Positions 7,525-15,267 of a stretch of DNA of 26,058 nt are shown one piece after another. This DNA comes from Methanosarcinales archaeon. GTDB lineage: Archaea; Halobacteriota; Syntropharchaeia; Alkanophagales; Methanospirareceae. The DNA lies in the NCBI GenBank assembly GCA_025464275.1, contig JAODGR010000048.1, positions 1-26,058 of the forward strand, read 5' to 3'. The first letter of the stretch is position 1. Every line of letters begins with the position of its first letter. Below the pieces are notes generated by a model that was not told the DNA's origin, did not search any database, and was given only the letters and a program-made list of their open reading frames with translations. Made by a program: the position numbers and the translations under genes.

Positions 7525-8240
7525 TTCTTCACCCCCACCTCCTGCTTGAGCTTCTCCAACTCCAGCTCCACTTCGCTCTCGCCCTTCATCTGCGATAGTT
7601 CACGCTCTATCTCATCCTTACCGCCCGCACTCACGGTCAGGTCTTCCAGTGTGCCTGTCTCTACCAGTTCATCGAGTGCGGCGGCGCGAGCTCTCATATT
7701 CTCCGTCTTGGCTTCTGCACGCTGAATTGCCATACCCACATCACTCATCTCCTCTGATATACCACCAACAGCTTCGTTAATCTTAACCTGCGCCTCAGCA
7801 GCCGAATATTGTGCCTTTATCAACTCCTTCTTCGTCCTGAATGCCTCTACCTTCGCTGCCAGTCGCTTCTCGGCAGCTGAGAGTTTATCCTGCTCAGCCT
7901 TCAATTCGGCAATCTGCTGATTCAGACCCTCTATCTCCAGCTCCAGCTGCTTCTTTCGCTGCAGTGCAACTCTTGCCAGGTCCTCACGGTTAAGTTCCAG
8001 TGCCTCCCTCGCCTGACTGTCCAGCTTGTTTATGCTCTGCTCCAGCCTCGCTCGCTGCAATTCCAGTCTCTTCTTTGAGGTTGCTACTTCTGCAACCCCT
8101 CGCTTCACCTTCTGCAACGCCTCCAGCTGCTTCTGATAGGAGTAATCAAGCGTCTCTCTCGGGTCTTCGAACTTATCCAGCACTTTGTTCACCTTCGATT
8201 TTACTATCACCCCCATGCGGTCTAATAGTCCCACCTTCAT
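7521..8240 (-). CDS. pspA: Phage shock protein A / IM30 (ESCRT-III superfamily)
   Basis: A 239-residue, almost wholly helical coiled-coil protein. The N-terminus (GLLDRMGVIVKSKVNKVLDK) is the membrane-touching amphipathic helix plus the start of helix 1, and FEDPRETLDYSYQKQLEALQ follows as in other PspA proteins. Long heptad-rich helices occupy ~35-190, ending in an acidic tail (GESEVELELEKLKQE). PspA assembles into rods or rings that protect and remodel membranes. I chose ATG 8240 over GTG 8243 because a TTGGAG element lies five bases upstream. The gene heads a minus-strand unit with pspAA, a corrinoid protein and abcE1. Confidence 0.93.
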   Translation of the reverse strand: MKVGLLDRMGVIVKSKVNKVLDKFEDPRETLDYSYQKQLEALQKVKRGVAEVATSKKRLELQRARLEQSINKLDSQAREALELNREDLARVALQRKKQLELEIEGLNQQIAELKAEQDKLSAAEKRLAAKVEAFRTKKELIKAQYSAAEAQVKINEAVGGISEEMSDVGMAIQRAEAKTENMRARAAALDELVETGTLEDLTVSAGGKDEIERELSQMKGESEVELELEKLKQEVGVKK

Positions 8241-8337
8241 CACACTCCAAATAAATAAAGGACGTGTTGATAGATAAAATAAAAAATAAAAAAGCTTAAA
8301 GCTTTATGCTATCATGCTCAATGAACGAGTGAGCACG
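8241..8337. promoter_or_regulatory. Divergent promoter region between pspA and eno
   Basis: This short gap is strongly AT-rich (gataaaataaaaaataaaaaa at 8271-8291) and can hold TATA boxes in both directions. The stretch cttaaagc near 8295-8302 lies about 36-43 bases before the preferred eno start at 8338. AAAGCTT occurs twice in tandem (8291-8297 and 8298-8304), a possible operator half-site pair. Confidence 0.4.
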
Positions 8338-9627
8338 ATGGAGATAATAGAGTTAAGAGGGAGGGAGATTTTGGATTCCCGTGGCAATCCAACGGTGGAA
8401 GTGGAAGTGCGTACCAGTAACGGTTTTGGACGTGCGAGTGTGCCCTCTGGTGCTTCAACCGGTAGGAAGGAGGCGTGTGAGAAGAGAGACGGTGATACGA
8501 GGAGGTACGGTGGTAAAGGAGTCCTCAAAGCTGTTGAGATGGTCAATACAGAGATAAGAAAGGAATTGGTGGGGATGGATGTGCTTGACCAGAGGAGCAT
8601 AGATGAGCATCTGATAGAACTGGATGGAACGGAGAACAAATCGCGGCTCGGTGCAAACGCGATCGTCGGTACTTCCATAGCGGTCTGTAAAGCGGCGGCG
8701 AATTCGATGAATATGCCGCTCTTCAGATATATAAGTGAGAATCTGCTGGGGCAGCATCAACGCCAGACCCGGACTCCGAATTACAGACTCCCGATACCGA
8801 TGATGAACGTGATAAATGGTGGTAAGCACGCAGGTAATGAACTGAGTATTCAGGAGTTCCTCATATTGCCATCCGGCTTTCGAAGGTTCTCTGATAGGTT
8901 AAGAGCGGGTGTGGAGACGTATCATGCACTGAAGGAGGTGCTGAGGCACCGGTATGGTGCAATAGCGACGAATGTGGGTGATGAGGGCGGCTATGCACCA
9001 CCGATGAAGCAGACTGAGGAGCCACTGGAAGCGATTACGAGCGCGATAAGAGAGGCAGGCTATACAGAGCGTGAGATAAAGCTGGGCATAGATGCTGCTG
9101 CTACTTCTTTCTTCATATCATCAACCGGGCGATACAGGATAGATGGGATGGAGAGGGACGGCAGTGAAATGATCGACTTCTATCTCGCACTCGTGGATAA
9201 ATACCAGATAGAGCTGATAGAAGACCCATTTGAGGAGGAGTCTTTCTCTTTATTCAGCGCACTCACGGAGAAGATGCCGCAGAAGATAATCGTTGGCGAT
9301 GACCTCTTCGTGACGAATGCGGAACGGTTGAGGAGGGGTATAGCGAGTAAAGCTGCAAATGCAGTTCTGCTCAAGTTAAACCAGATAGGGAGCATCACGG
9401 AGACACTCACCACCGCTGAGCTTGCGGGTGAGAATGGCTACAAGAAGGTCGTGAGTCACAGGTCTGGTGAGACCGAGGACACATTCATCGCTGATTTCTC
9501 GGTCGCCATCGATGCGGAGATAATAAAGACCGGCGCACCTGCGAGGAGTGAACGGACGTGTAAATACAATCAATTGCTGAGAATAGAGGAGGAGCTGGAG
9601 CAGGAGCTGGAGCAGGACCAGCGATGA
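8338..9627 (+). CDS. eno: Enolase (phosphopyruvate hydratase)
   Basis: A 429-residue enolase from ATG 8338 (an ATG at 8314 would add eight residues, but family members begin at MEIIELRGREILDSRGNPT). Seen in order: GASTGRKEACEKRDGD, NGGKHAGNELSIQEF, the catalytic-acid loop VGDEGGYAPP, metal ligands in IDAAATSFF, IELIEDPFEEE and VGDDLFVTN, catalytic Lys in LLKLNQIGSITE, and VSHRSGETEDTFIADF. It interconverts 2-phosphoglycerate and PEP, and with the PEP synthase in this window supports gluconeogenesis. The C-terminus carries a Glu/Leu/Gln repeat tail from a 12-base duplication. In many archaea eno follows rpoK in the ribosomal cluster; here it is elsewhere, joined to a cobD-like gene by an ATGA overlap. 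Confidence 0.97.
   Translation: MEIIELRGREILDSRGNPTVEVEVRTSNGFGRASVPSGASTGRKEACEKRDGDTRRYGGKGVLKAVEMVNTEIRKELVGMDVLDQRSIDEHLIELDGTENKSRLGANAIVGTSIAVCKAAANSMNMPLFRYISENLLGQHQRQTRTPNYRLPIPMMNVINGGKHAGNELSIQEFLILPSGFRRFSDRLRAGVETYHALKEVLRHRYGAIATNVGDEGGYAPPMKQTEEPLEAITSAIREAGYTEREIKLGIDAAATSFFISSTGRYRIDGMERDGSEMIDFYLALVDKYQIELIEDPFEEESFSLFSALTEKMPQKIIVGDDLFVTNAERLRRGIASKAANAVLLKLNQIGSITETLTTAELAGENGYKKVVSHRSGETEDTFIADFSVAIDAEIIKTGAPARSERTCKYNQLLRIEEELEQELEQDQR
9592..9615 (+). repeat. 12-base tandem duplication at the eno 3' end
   Basis: Two identical copies of gagctggagcag encode ELEQELEQ at the enolase C-terminus, just before the stop that overlaps the next gene. Confidence 0.85.
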
Positions 9628-10736
9628 GCCCGCGGGTGGATGTAGGTGCGCTGAGGGTATGTGAGCACGGAGGCGGGGGCAGAGGCAGGGACAGAGGCAG
9701 GGATAGAGGCGTCATCGACTTCAGCGTGAACCTGAACCCTTATGGTCCACCTGATTTCCTGGTGGAGATGCTGAAGGCGGAGGCGGGTAGTAATGGCATG
9801 GGTAATGAGATAAGCCACTATCCAGATACCGAGAGCCAGCAGTTGAAGGCGCGGATAGCGGATAAATTTGGATGCTCAGAATCCGAGGTGGTGGTAAGTG
9901 CGGGCATCTCTGAGCTCATACAGCTCGTTGCTATTGGATTCGTGAAAGACCGCGTGGTCATACCAGAATACACCTATGGTGAATACGAGAGGGCAGCGCG
10001 GATGATGGGTGCGGAAGTGAAGAAGGTGGAGATGCCGGGGCAGGAACTCAAGCCAGAACTGATATCAGCGGCGATGCAGCCCGGTGACGTGGTCTTCCTG
10101 TGCAATCCGAACAATCCAACGGGGCAGTACATCCCTGAAGAGGGTCTGGAGCTCCTTATGGAGAGGGCTGAACGGGTGGATGCCCTGCTGGTGCTGGACG
10201 AAGCGTATGTGGATTTCGTCGACGGTGCTTTCCCATCCCATTCTCTCCTCTCCTCTTCCACCACGAACTTACTCATCCTCCGCTCTCTGACCAAGATATT
10301 CACCATCCCCGGTGTGAGGGTGGGATATGCCCTCGGCTCTGAGGCGGTGATAGAAGTACTGAGGAAGTTGAAGGTGCCGTGGAGTGTGAGCGTATTCGCA
10401 CAGCGAATAGGAGAATCGGTACTTAGCAGAGCGGGTGAAGAGTTCATAGCAGAGACGAGAGCGAAGATATTGAGGAGTAAGACGCGACTGGAACGCGAGC
10501 TGGCTATCCCCATCCATTCAGATGCCAACTTTTATATCCTCGATGTGGGCAGGTCTGGCATGTCTGCGAGCGAAGTGAGGGCGGAATTGCTGATGCCGAT
10601 GAAGATGAAGAATCACAGTGGACTCGCGGTAAGGGATTGCTCCTCCTTCGGATTGCCAGCCCATATACGGTTCTCAGTCCAGAGAGAGGAGGAGAATGAG
10701 ATACTCGTGGAGGTCTTGAACTCTCTTCTCCTTTAG
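9624..10736 (+). CDS. cobD: PLP-dependent aminotransferase-fold enzyme, probably CobD (threonine-phosphate decarboxylase)
   Basis: A 370-residue class I/II fold enzyme. The N-terminal HGG followed by IDFSVNLNPYGPP is typical of CobD rather than of most HisC proteins. Also seen: YPDTESQQLKARIAD, NPNNPTG (161-167), the D-E-A-Y motif LVLDEAYVDF, the PLP lysine K224 in SLTKIFTIPGVRVGY, and a C-terminal AVRDCSSFGLPAHIRFSV. CobD makes aminopropanol phosphate from threonine phosphate for the cobamide nucleotide loop. HisC (histidinol-phosphate aminotransferase) is the main alternative, since the two families overlap. Residues 17-29 (GGGRGRDRGRDRG) are a low-complexity insert encoded by a 12-base repeat, where CobD proteins usually have an ordinary helix. 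Its ATG overlaps the eno stop (ATGA). Confidence 0.8.
   Translation: MSPRVDVGALRVCEHGGGGRGRDRGRDRGVIDFSVNLNPYGPPDFLVEMLKAEAGSNGMGNEISHYPDTESQQLKARIADKFGCSESEVVVSAGISELIQLVAIGFVKDRVVIPEYTYGEYERAARMMGAEVKKVEMPGQELKPELISAAMQPGDVVFLCNPNNPTGQYIPEEGLELLMERAERVDALLVLDEAYVDFVDGAFPSHSLLSSSTTNLLILRSLTKIFTIPGVRVGYALGSEAVIEVLRKLKVPWSVSVFAQRIGESVLSRAGEEFIAETRAKILRSKTRLERELAIPIHSDANFYILDVGRSGMSASEVRAELLMPMKMKNHSGLAVRDCSSFGLPAHIRFSVQREEENEILVEVLNSLLL
9681..9710 (+). repeat. 12-base tandem repeat in the cobD-like gene
   Basis: Two and a half copies of agaggcagggac/t encode RGRDRGRDRG between the N-terminal HGG and the IDFSVNLNP motif. Confidence 0.88.
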
Positions 10737-10748
10737 TTTAAGTGGTGT

Positions 10749-12155
10749 TTAAGATAGGTTCTCCGGTGGCCAGTGCTTATCCATCCATCCAGGGATTCTG
10801 CCGCTGTCCCTTGGACCCACGAGCACAGTCCAGCCAGTGATGTCCTCTGTCTCACCGGATAATCGTGCTGCAAGTCCGGGTATTATCATTATTTTATGCT
10901 TGACTTTACTCTCCACTTCGTGCTTCTCCAGCGTCTCTTTTATCGTCTCCGCAGTGAACTGCCCACCGGCAACGGCAGATTCCACACCTATACCCTCTGT
11001 ATCCACAACCATCAGATAGGAATCTATCTTATTTGATGAGAGGTCACTCTCCACGGTGTAATAAGTGAGAGCGAAATTGGTGGTGACGAAGAGGGGTGAT
11101 TCTGGACCTGGATTACCTATTATCCGCAGTCCTGGTTCAACACTCACCGGACGTCTCGGGTCGGTGTATATATTGGCAACCAGCGTTCGCTCGGTTATCA
11201 GTGCATGCGGCTCTATCGAGTGCAGGATCATTATGTCGGCGTACTTTATGATGAATAAACAAGCGAGCATCGCCTCCCAGTATGAGGCGTACAGCGGGTC
11301 ATCGTGTACCATCCATGAGGTCATTGGTATGGCAATCAGGGGATATGCAACGCCTCTGTTCCCCTCCTCTATACCTGCCCGCCTCAGCTTTATGAAGCGT
11401 TCAAAAGTATCTGCGAGCCCGTTATTCACGGGATACGTGCCCGGGTCCAGCACCAAATTATCTATTCCCTCACGTGAGAACGTCAATGCCAGCCGTGTCA
11501 ACATGTCAAGGTCAGTGGAGTGTAAAGTAACGGGCACCTTATAGCGCTTCGCCATCCGGAGCACGGCTCGCCAGTTGGTCTCATCCGCGGCATACAGCAG
11601 CGGGTTCCTGCCGGAGACCTCCTTCAAACCCTCCTCCAGTACTCCGGGCTCGAATGAGCACAGTACGAGCGGCAGGTCCGTCTCCTCTGATACGCACCTC
11701 ACACACGCTCTGTACTGCTCAGGGTCATAAGAGACCGAGCGAATGGCAATGCCATCCAGCCGGAGGAATTCACCAACGTAGAACTTCTTCCAGTTCGTTA
11801 TCCGCTCCACTCGCGCTCTCAACTCATCCTCCGGCATCGTGTCCCAGACATCATAGACAAGCGCAGTTCGATTGAAGAAAGTGAGCTCGTGCCGATGCAG
11901 GACATCCTCGCCCCCTATCATCCTCGCATGCTCTCCCACTCCTATCTGCACTTCTCGCACCTCAGGTGCCAGCAATTCCGCTAATTTCCTGCCCTTCTCC
12001 TCATATCTGGGCTCAGAGAGGGGAGGGCATTCACTCAGCTTCCTCTTACGCTCCAGTAGGAGGGATGCAAAAGCCAGGCATGTCTTCTCACCGCATTTCT
12101 GGCAGTTCGTACCCGGCAGGTACTTCCATACATCCATCGGACTACTCAGCTTCAT
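10749..12155 (-). CDS. cdhE: Acetyl-CoA decarbonylase/synthase gamma subunit (corrinoid Fe-S protein large subunit)
   Basis: A 468-residue protein. An N-terminal [4Fe-4S] domain has C18, C21, C26 and C43 (PGTNCQKCGEKTC, SECPPL). A TIM-barrel methyl-acceptor domain follows (~65-300: DVWDTMPEDELRARVERI, VTLHSTDLDMLTRLAL, DPGTYPVNNGLADTF), and a C-terminal corrinoid-binding domain (~330-460: EGIGVESAVAGGQF, IIPGLAARLSGE). The subunit passes a methyl group between tetrahydro(methano/sarcina)pterin and the acetyl-CoA synthase A-cluster. Usually cdhE lies with cdhD and the other ACDS genes; here it stands alone between a convergent cobD-like gene and a divergent membrane protein gene. A GGGAGAG element precedes ATG 12155. 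The length is normal for the family. Confidence 0.95.
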   Translation of the reverse strand: MKLSSPMDVWKYLPGTNCQKCGEKTCLAFASLLLERKRKLSECPPLSEPRYEEKGRKLAELLAPEVREVQIGVGEHARMIGGEDVLHRHELTFFNRTALVYDVWDTMPEDELRARVERITNWKKFYVGEFLRLDGIAIRSVSYDPEQYRACVRCVSEETDLPLVLCSFEPGVLEEGLKEVSGRNPLLYAADETNWRAVLRMAKRYKVPVTLHSTDLDMLTRLALTFSREGIDNLVLDPGTYPVNNGLADTFERFIKLRRAGIEEGNRGVAYPLIAIPMTSWMVHDDPLYASYWEAMLACLFIIKYADIMILHSIEPHALITERTLVANIYTDPRRPVSVEPGLRIIGNPGPESPLFVTTNFALTYYTVESDLSSNKIDSYLMVVDTEGIGVESAVAGGQFTAETIKETLEKHEVESKVKHKIMIIPGLAARLSGETEDITGWTVLVGPRDSGRIPGWMDKHWPPENLS

Positions 12156-12233
12156 TTCTCTCTCCCTGCCCTGTACTCCATCCCATCATCAGCTGATGGC
12201 TATTGCTATGGGTGTGATTAGTTAGATTGATAA

Positions 12234-12246
12234 ATTAATATATAAA
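12234..12246 (+). promoter_or_regulatory. TATA box upstream of the four-helix membrane protein gene
   Basis: The stretch attaatatataaa lies about 50-60 bases before ATG 12296, which predicts a leader of some 25-30 bases containing a purine-rich run (gagaggagagag). Confidence 0.5.
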
Positions 12247-12295
12247 GAGTCAACCCTGATGTTCCGGGTGAGAGGAGAGAGGGTGCTCAGTTGCT

Positions 12296-12676
12296 ATGAA
12301 GATGGATTACCGGAAATACCTGATTACACTGGGTATATCAGTGGCACTCGCATTTCTGATGCTCTATGTAGCTTTTGGGTTGATCTTCTTTACACAGCAT
12401 GGCAATCCACTCCCGCCACCCTTCTCGCTGTTGCTCTTCGCCATCTCCTTCGTGCTGTGTACGGTATTCTACCGGTCGAGGGAGCCGAGTCCGGGTTTGA
12501 GGGTGCTTCTCAAAGCTATGTTCCTCGCTATCTGCACCACCTTCATCGCGCTCGCGGTCACTGGCGGTTTGATATTTACTGTGGCGGGTGAGATCCCAGA
12601 TACCGGTGTAATCATCTCCGCACTGGCTCTCTTTATGGTCGTCAGTGTGGTGCTGCTCACTCTGAAAGGGCATTAA
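12296..12676 (+). CDS. Uncharacterised four-helix membrane protein
   Basis: A 126-residue hydrophobic protein that I do not recognise. Four transmembrane helices are likely at ~10-32, 40-58, 68-92 and 99-122, with short loops and a basic cytoplasmic segment (FYRSREPSPGLR, 58-69). Both ends are probably cytoplasmic. Loop 1 is PQ/PP-rich (HGNPLPPP). ATG 12296 is the likely start (ATG 12302 is possible). The overlapping frame 12259-12591 has no such pattern. The gene is preceded by its own TATA box and followed by about 100 AT-rich bases before rtcA, so it is probably monocistronic. No function can be assigned. Confidence 0.7.
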   Translation: MKMDYRKYLITLGISVALAFLMLYVAFGLIFFTQHGNPLPPPFSLLLFAISFVLCTVFYRSREPSPGLRVLLKAMFLAICTTFIALAVTGGLIFTVAGEIPDTGVIISALALFMVVSVVLLTLKGH

Positions 12677-12778
12677 ATCCATGTAGTTAAAGATTGACCC
12701 ATAAAACCATCCAAGAGTGATTGAGAACATTACTAAATATTCCGAATATAACAAAAATAGTTTTGTATAATTGGAACC
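12677..12778 (+). promoter_or_regulatory. AT-rich intergenic region upstream of rtcA
   Basis: AT-rich stretches (ttactaaatattccgaatataac at 12730-12752 and agttttgtataat at 12758-12770) lie upstream of ATG 12779. The element around 12732-12750 is at a distance that would give a leaderless or nearly leaderless transcript. Confidence 0.35.
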
Positions 12779-13831
12779 ATGATAGAGATAGACGGCTCAG
12801 CAGGAGAAGGAGGAGGGCAGATAATAAGAACAGCCATTGCTCTTGCCGCTATCACCGGTCAGGAAGTAGAGATAAAGAACATAAGAGCTAACAGACCCAA
12901 TCCAGGGCTTGCAGCACAGCATCTCCACGCCGTTAAAGCGGTGGAGAGATTGTCAGGCGGTAAGACCGAGGGATTGAGATTGCATTCACAGAAACTGAGG
13001 TTCTATCCCGGTGATTTAAGGGGTATCCGTGCTGACCTGGACATAGATATAGGTACCGCAGGTAGCATAACATTGCTATTGCAGTGCCTCATCCCGGTTG
13101 CATTATTCGCAGAAGGAGAGACGGTGGTGAAGGTAAAAGGGGGGACGGATGTGAGATGGGCGCCCCCAATTGATTTCTACCGTGAGGTATTTCTGAAAGC
13201 CTTAAGCGTAATGGGCTGCAATATCCAGATAGAGGTGAAGCGGCGAGGTTATTACCCCAAAGGTGGTGGTGCAGTGGAAGTACACGTGCACCCGCTGGAT
13301 CGCTCGCTACATGGATTTGTGCCGGGTAATGGAGATGGAGACGGAGACGACTCAAAGAGCGGAGTGGTAAGGGGTATCTCACATTCCTCCGGTCTGCCCG
13401 CGCATGTGGTAGAGAGGCAGGCAGGAGCTGCTGAACGGGTATTGCAGGACTCAGGCTATGAGGCGGTGATAGAGCGAGAGGTGAGCGGGAGTGTTAAAGC
13501 ATCATCAACCGGCAGTGGTATCACCCTCTGGCGTGGCTACAAGAGTGGTACTGCACTCGGTAAGCCGGGTAAGAGGGCGGAACTGGTGGGTGAAGAGGCT
13601 GCTATCGCGATTATTGAGGAATTGAACTCCGCTTCCACCGTTGATACACATCTCGCTGACCAGCTTATACCTTATATTGCACTCGCAGAGGGGAGTTCGG
13701 AGCTGAAGGTCAGGGAGATGACCGGGCATCTCAAGACGAATATATACGTAACGAAAAGATTCCTGCCCGATATCCGGTTTGAGGTGACGCGTTTGGAGAA
13801 GGAGGGTGTGGTGCTGCTCAGGCGAAGGTAG
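12779..13831 (+). CDS. rtcA: RNA 3'-terminal phosphate cyclase
   Basis: A 350-residue protein that opens with IDGSAGEGGGQIIRTAIAL and NIRANRPNPGLAAQHLHAV, signatures of RtcA. It continues with DIGTAGSITLLLQCLIP, GGTDVRWAPPIDF and GYYPKGGGAVEV. The catalytic histidine that is adenylylated is His291 in VDTHLADQLIPYIAL. The enzyme converts RNA 3'-phosphates to 2',3'-cyclic phosphates using ATP. A Gly-Asp low-complexity insert (NGDGDGDD, residues 184-191) lies in the loop after the inserted domain begins. Length is slightly above the usual 330-345, explained by that insert. No RtcB or tRNA-splicing gene lies beside it. It converges with rpoK 10 bases away. Confidence 0.95.
   Translation: MIEIDGSAGEGGGQIIRTAIALAAITGQEVEIKNIRANRPNPGLAAQHLHAVKAVERLSGGKTEGLRLHSQKLRFYPGDLRGIRADLDIDIGTAGSITLLLQCLIPVALFAEGETVVKVKGGTDVRWAPPIDFYREVFLKALSVMGCNIQIEVKRRGYYPKGGGAVEVHVHPLDRSLHGFVPGNGDGDGDDSKSGVVRGISHSSGLPAHVVERQAGAAERVLQDSGYEAVIEREVSGSVKASSTGSGITLWRGYKSGTALGKPGKRAELVGEEAAIAIIEELNSASTVDTHLADQLIPYIALAEGSSELKVREMTGHLKTNIYVTKRFLPDIRFEVTRLEKEGVVLLRRR
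13331..13348 (+). repeat. Hexanucleotide repeat in rtcA
   Basis: Three tandem hexamers (ggagat, ggagac, ggagac) encode GDGDGD in a surface loop. Confidence 0.75.
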
Positions 13832-13841
13832 GTACAGGTGC

Positions 13842-14030
13842 TCACTCCTCCCTCTTCACTGTGATTGGTATAACGCCCTTCTCAAATTCCTCTATCGCTA
13901 TCTCCACAGGGTCTATTTTATCAGTTTGAACGAGCACCGGTGCTCCTGCAGCTATCTGCAGTGCTCTTGCACCTATAATGCGTGCTTTCTCATACTTCGT
14001 GTATTTGTACTTATACTTCTCCTTCTCCAA
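13842..14030 (-). CDS. rpoK: RNA polymerase subunit K (Rpb6/omega homologue)
   Basis: A 62-residue protein with the RpoK core: KYTKYEKARIIGARALQIA, GAPVLV, and the end DPVEIAIEEFEKGVIPITV. It stabilises assembly of the large polymerase subunits. The frame upstream reaches a stop three codons before 14030 and contains no ATG or GTG before the conserved core, so TTG 14030 is the only reasonable start; GAGAGGT about eight bases upstream supports it. It is the last gene of the minus-strand ribosomal/polymerase cluster, 52 bases after tRNA-Pro. Confidence 0.93.
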   Translation of the reverse strand: MEKEKYKYKYTKYEKARIIGARALQIAAGAPVLVQTDKIDPVEIAIEEFEKGVIPITVKREE

Positions 14031-14082
14031 ATTGATCTACCTCTCTATCTATCACATAACATAAACATACATGCGATAGAGA

Positions 14083-14157
14083 TGGGGTTGCTGAGATTTG
14101 AACTCAGGTCTCGGCGTCCCGAACGCCGAAGGATAGTCCAAGCTACCCTACAACCCC
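14083..14157 (-). tRNA. tRNA-Pro (anticodon CGG)
   Basis: On the minus strand the acceptor GGGGTTG pairs with CAACCCC and is followed by discriminator A. The D loop contains the conserved GG; the anticodon stem CGGCG/CGCCG encloses TTCGGGA, which gives anticodon CGG after U33. The T arm is CTGAG/TTCAAAT/CTCAG. CCA is not encoded and there is no intron. It lies between rpoN and rpoK in the same direction, so it is probably processed from the cluster transcript or has a weak promoter of its own. Confidence 0.96.
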
Positions 14158-14185
14158 GCTTCACCTCTCCTCTCTTATCTTATCT

Positions 14186-14371
14186 TCACCCATAAGGGGC
14201 TATCTTGTCTATCAGCTCTTCGTGCGTGAGGAGCATCCGTCGGCAGCAATATCGGGTTATCCCAAGGTCGTCCAGCACCTTACATGGGTCTTCATGCTTT
14301 ATTCGCTCCTTATACTCCTCCCATACCTCGGATATCACTTTCCCACAGGTGAAGCACCTTACCGGTATCAT
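14186..14371 (-). CDS. rpoN: RNA polymerase subunit N (Rpb10 homologue)
   Basis: A 61-residue zinc-bundle protein. VRCFTCGKVI supplies C6 and C9, and the conserved pair C42-C43 lies in ITRYCCRRMLLTH. The family uses CX2C plus CC as the zinc site and links the Rpo3/Rpo11 platform to the large subunit. ATG 14371 is preceded by GGAGGTG seven bases upstream. It follows rps9 by 18 bases. Confidence 0.97.
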   Translation of the reverse strand: MIPVRCFTCGKVISEVWEEYKERIKHEDPCKVLDDLGITRYCCRRMLLTHEELIDKIAPYG

Positions 14372-14389
14372 CCTTACACACCTCCAGCC

Positions 14390-14827
14390 TTAGCGGTACG
14401 ATTTTTGTCTGTGTGCTCTTGCGCCCTTCGCACCCGCCTTCTTCGGCTCCTTCTGCCGCACATCACTGACCAGCAGAGTTCGGTCATAGCTGAGATACAT
14501 CTCCTTCAGCCTCTCATTTCCCGTCCAGTCCACCAATCCACGTGCGATTGCGGTTCGAGCCGCTTCTGCCTGCCCCATGAATCCTCCTCCCCGTACATTC
14601 ACCTCCACATCCAGCTTGTCCAGCTCGGATGCTATCTCAGGGAGCTGTGAAGCGATGAAAAGGGGCTCAGAAATCTTCGCACGGACCACCTCCGGCTCCA
14701 TTATCTCCAGTGGCTTCTTGTTTATTCTCACGTTCCCTTTACCCTCTCTTATCGTCACCCGCGCGATGGCTGTCTTCCTCTTACCCATCTGATTCACTAT
14801 CCGCTTTACTTTCGCTTTGGTACCCAT
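14390..14827 (-). CDS. rps9: Small-subunit ribosomal protein uS9
   Basis: A 145-residue protein with GKRKTAIARVTIREGKGNVR near the N-terminus, VRGGGFMGQAEAARTAIARGL in the centre (quoted to its core), and the basic tail AHRQKSYR that reaches the P-site tRNA. ATG 14827 overlaps the end of rpl13 by 22 bases; the conserved region begins at about residue 8, so a later start would be hard to reconcile. GGAGGTG lies about 12 bases upstream inside rpl13. Confidence 0.97.
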   Translation of the reverse strand: MGTKAKVKRIVNQMGKRKTAIARVTIREGKGNVRINKKPLEIMEPEVVRAKISEPLFIASQLPEIASELDKLDVEVNVRGGGFMGQAEAARTAIARGLVDWTGNERLKEMYLSYDRTLLVSDVRQKEPKKAGAKGARAHRQKSYR

Positions 14828-15267
14828 CCTAAATACTTACACACCTCCCCCAGGGTTAGATATTTAGCCAGCGATAGCCTCCCTGCCTCGGCATTCTCTA
14901 TCCTCTCCCTCTCCCCTCCCTTACCTCTACCCTCGATCGAGTACTCATCTGGTATTCCAAGGTAGACACGCAATCTGGAGAGGGCATCTCGACCTCTCTG
15001 CCTCTTATAAGGCAGCATTCCCCTTATCGTTCGTCTCACCACTCTATCCGGCATCTTGGGGAAATAGGGTCCCTTCTCACGCGAGCCCCTCTCCCTCCTC
15101 CTTTTGTAATCCTCTATCAGACTCTCCTTCGAACCGCTTATTATTATGCGTTCCGCATTTACTATTACTACCTGCTTATCCTTATCATTCAGCAGTTGTT
15201 TCGCTACCTCACTCGCCAGTCGCCCCAGGATGTGCCCCTCACCATCTATTATATCCTCGCGTACCAT
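14806..15267 (-). CDS. rpl13: Large-subunit ribosomal protein uL13
   Basis: A 153-residue protein with the family opening IDGEGHILGRLASEVAKQLL, VVIVNAERIIISGS, then KGPYFPKMPDRVVRRTIRGM and LPYKRQRGRDALSRLRVY. A Gly/Arg/Glu-rich stretch (GRGKGGERER) sits in the C-terminal part. The final residues (LGWVPKRK) are encoded by DNA that also starts rps9. GGAG lies directly before ATG 15267. Confidence 0.97.
   Translation of the reverse strand: MVREDIIDGEGHILGRLASEVAKQLLNDKDKQVVIVNAERIIISGSKESLIEDYKRRRERGSREKGPYFPKMPDRVVRRTIRGMLPYKRQRGRDALSRLRVYLGIPDEYSIEGRGKGGERERIENAEAGRLSLAKYLTLGEVCKYLGWVPKRK

Noticed and set aside
8314..8337. ATG 8314 as enolase start
   Set aside because: Enolases align from MEIIELRGRE; the eight extra residues have no counterpart and the likely transcription start falls between the two ATGs.
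11065..11544. 159-codon frame antisense to cdhE
   Set aside because: cdhE has full-length family motifs on the other strand; the antisense product shows no domain.
12259..12591. 110-codon alternative frame overlapping the four-helix membrane protein
   Set aside because: It lacks a coherent hydrophobic pattern and would begin before the expected transcription start; the 12296 frame has four clean helices.
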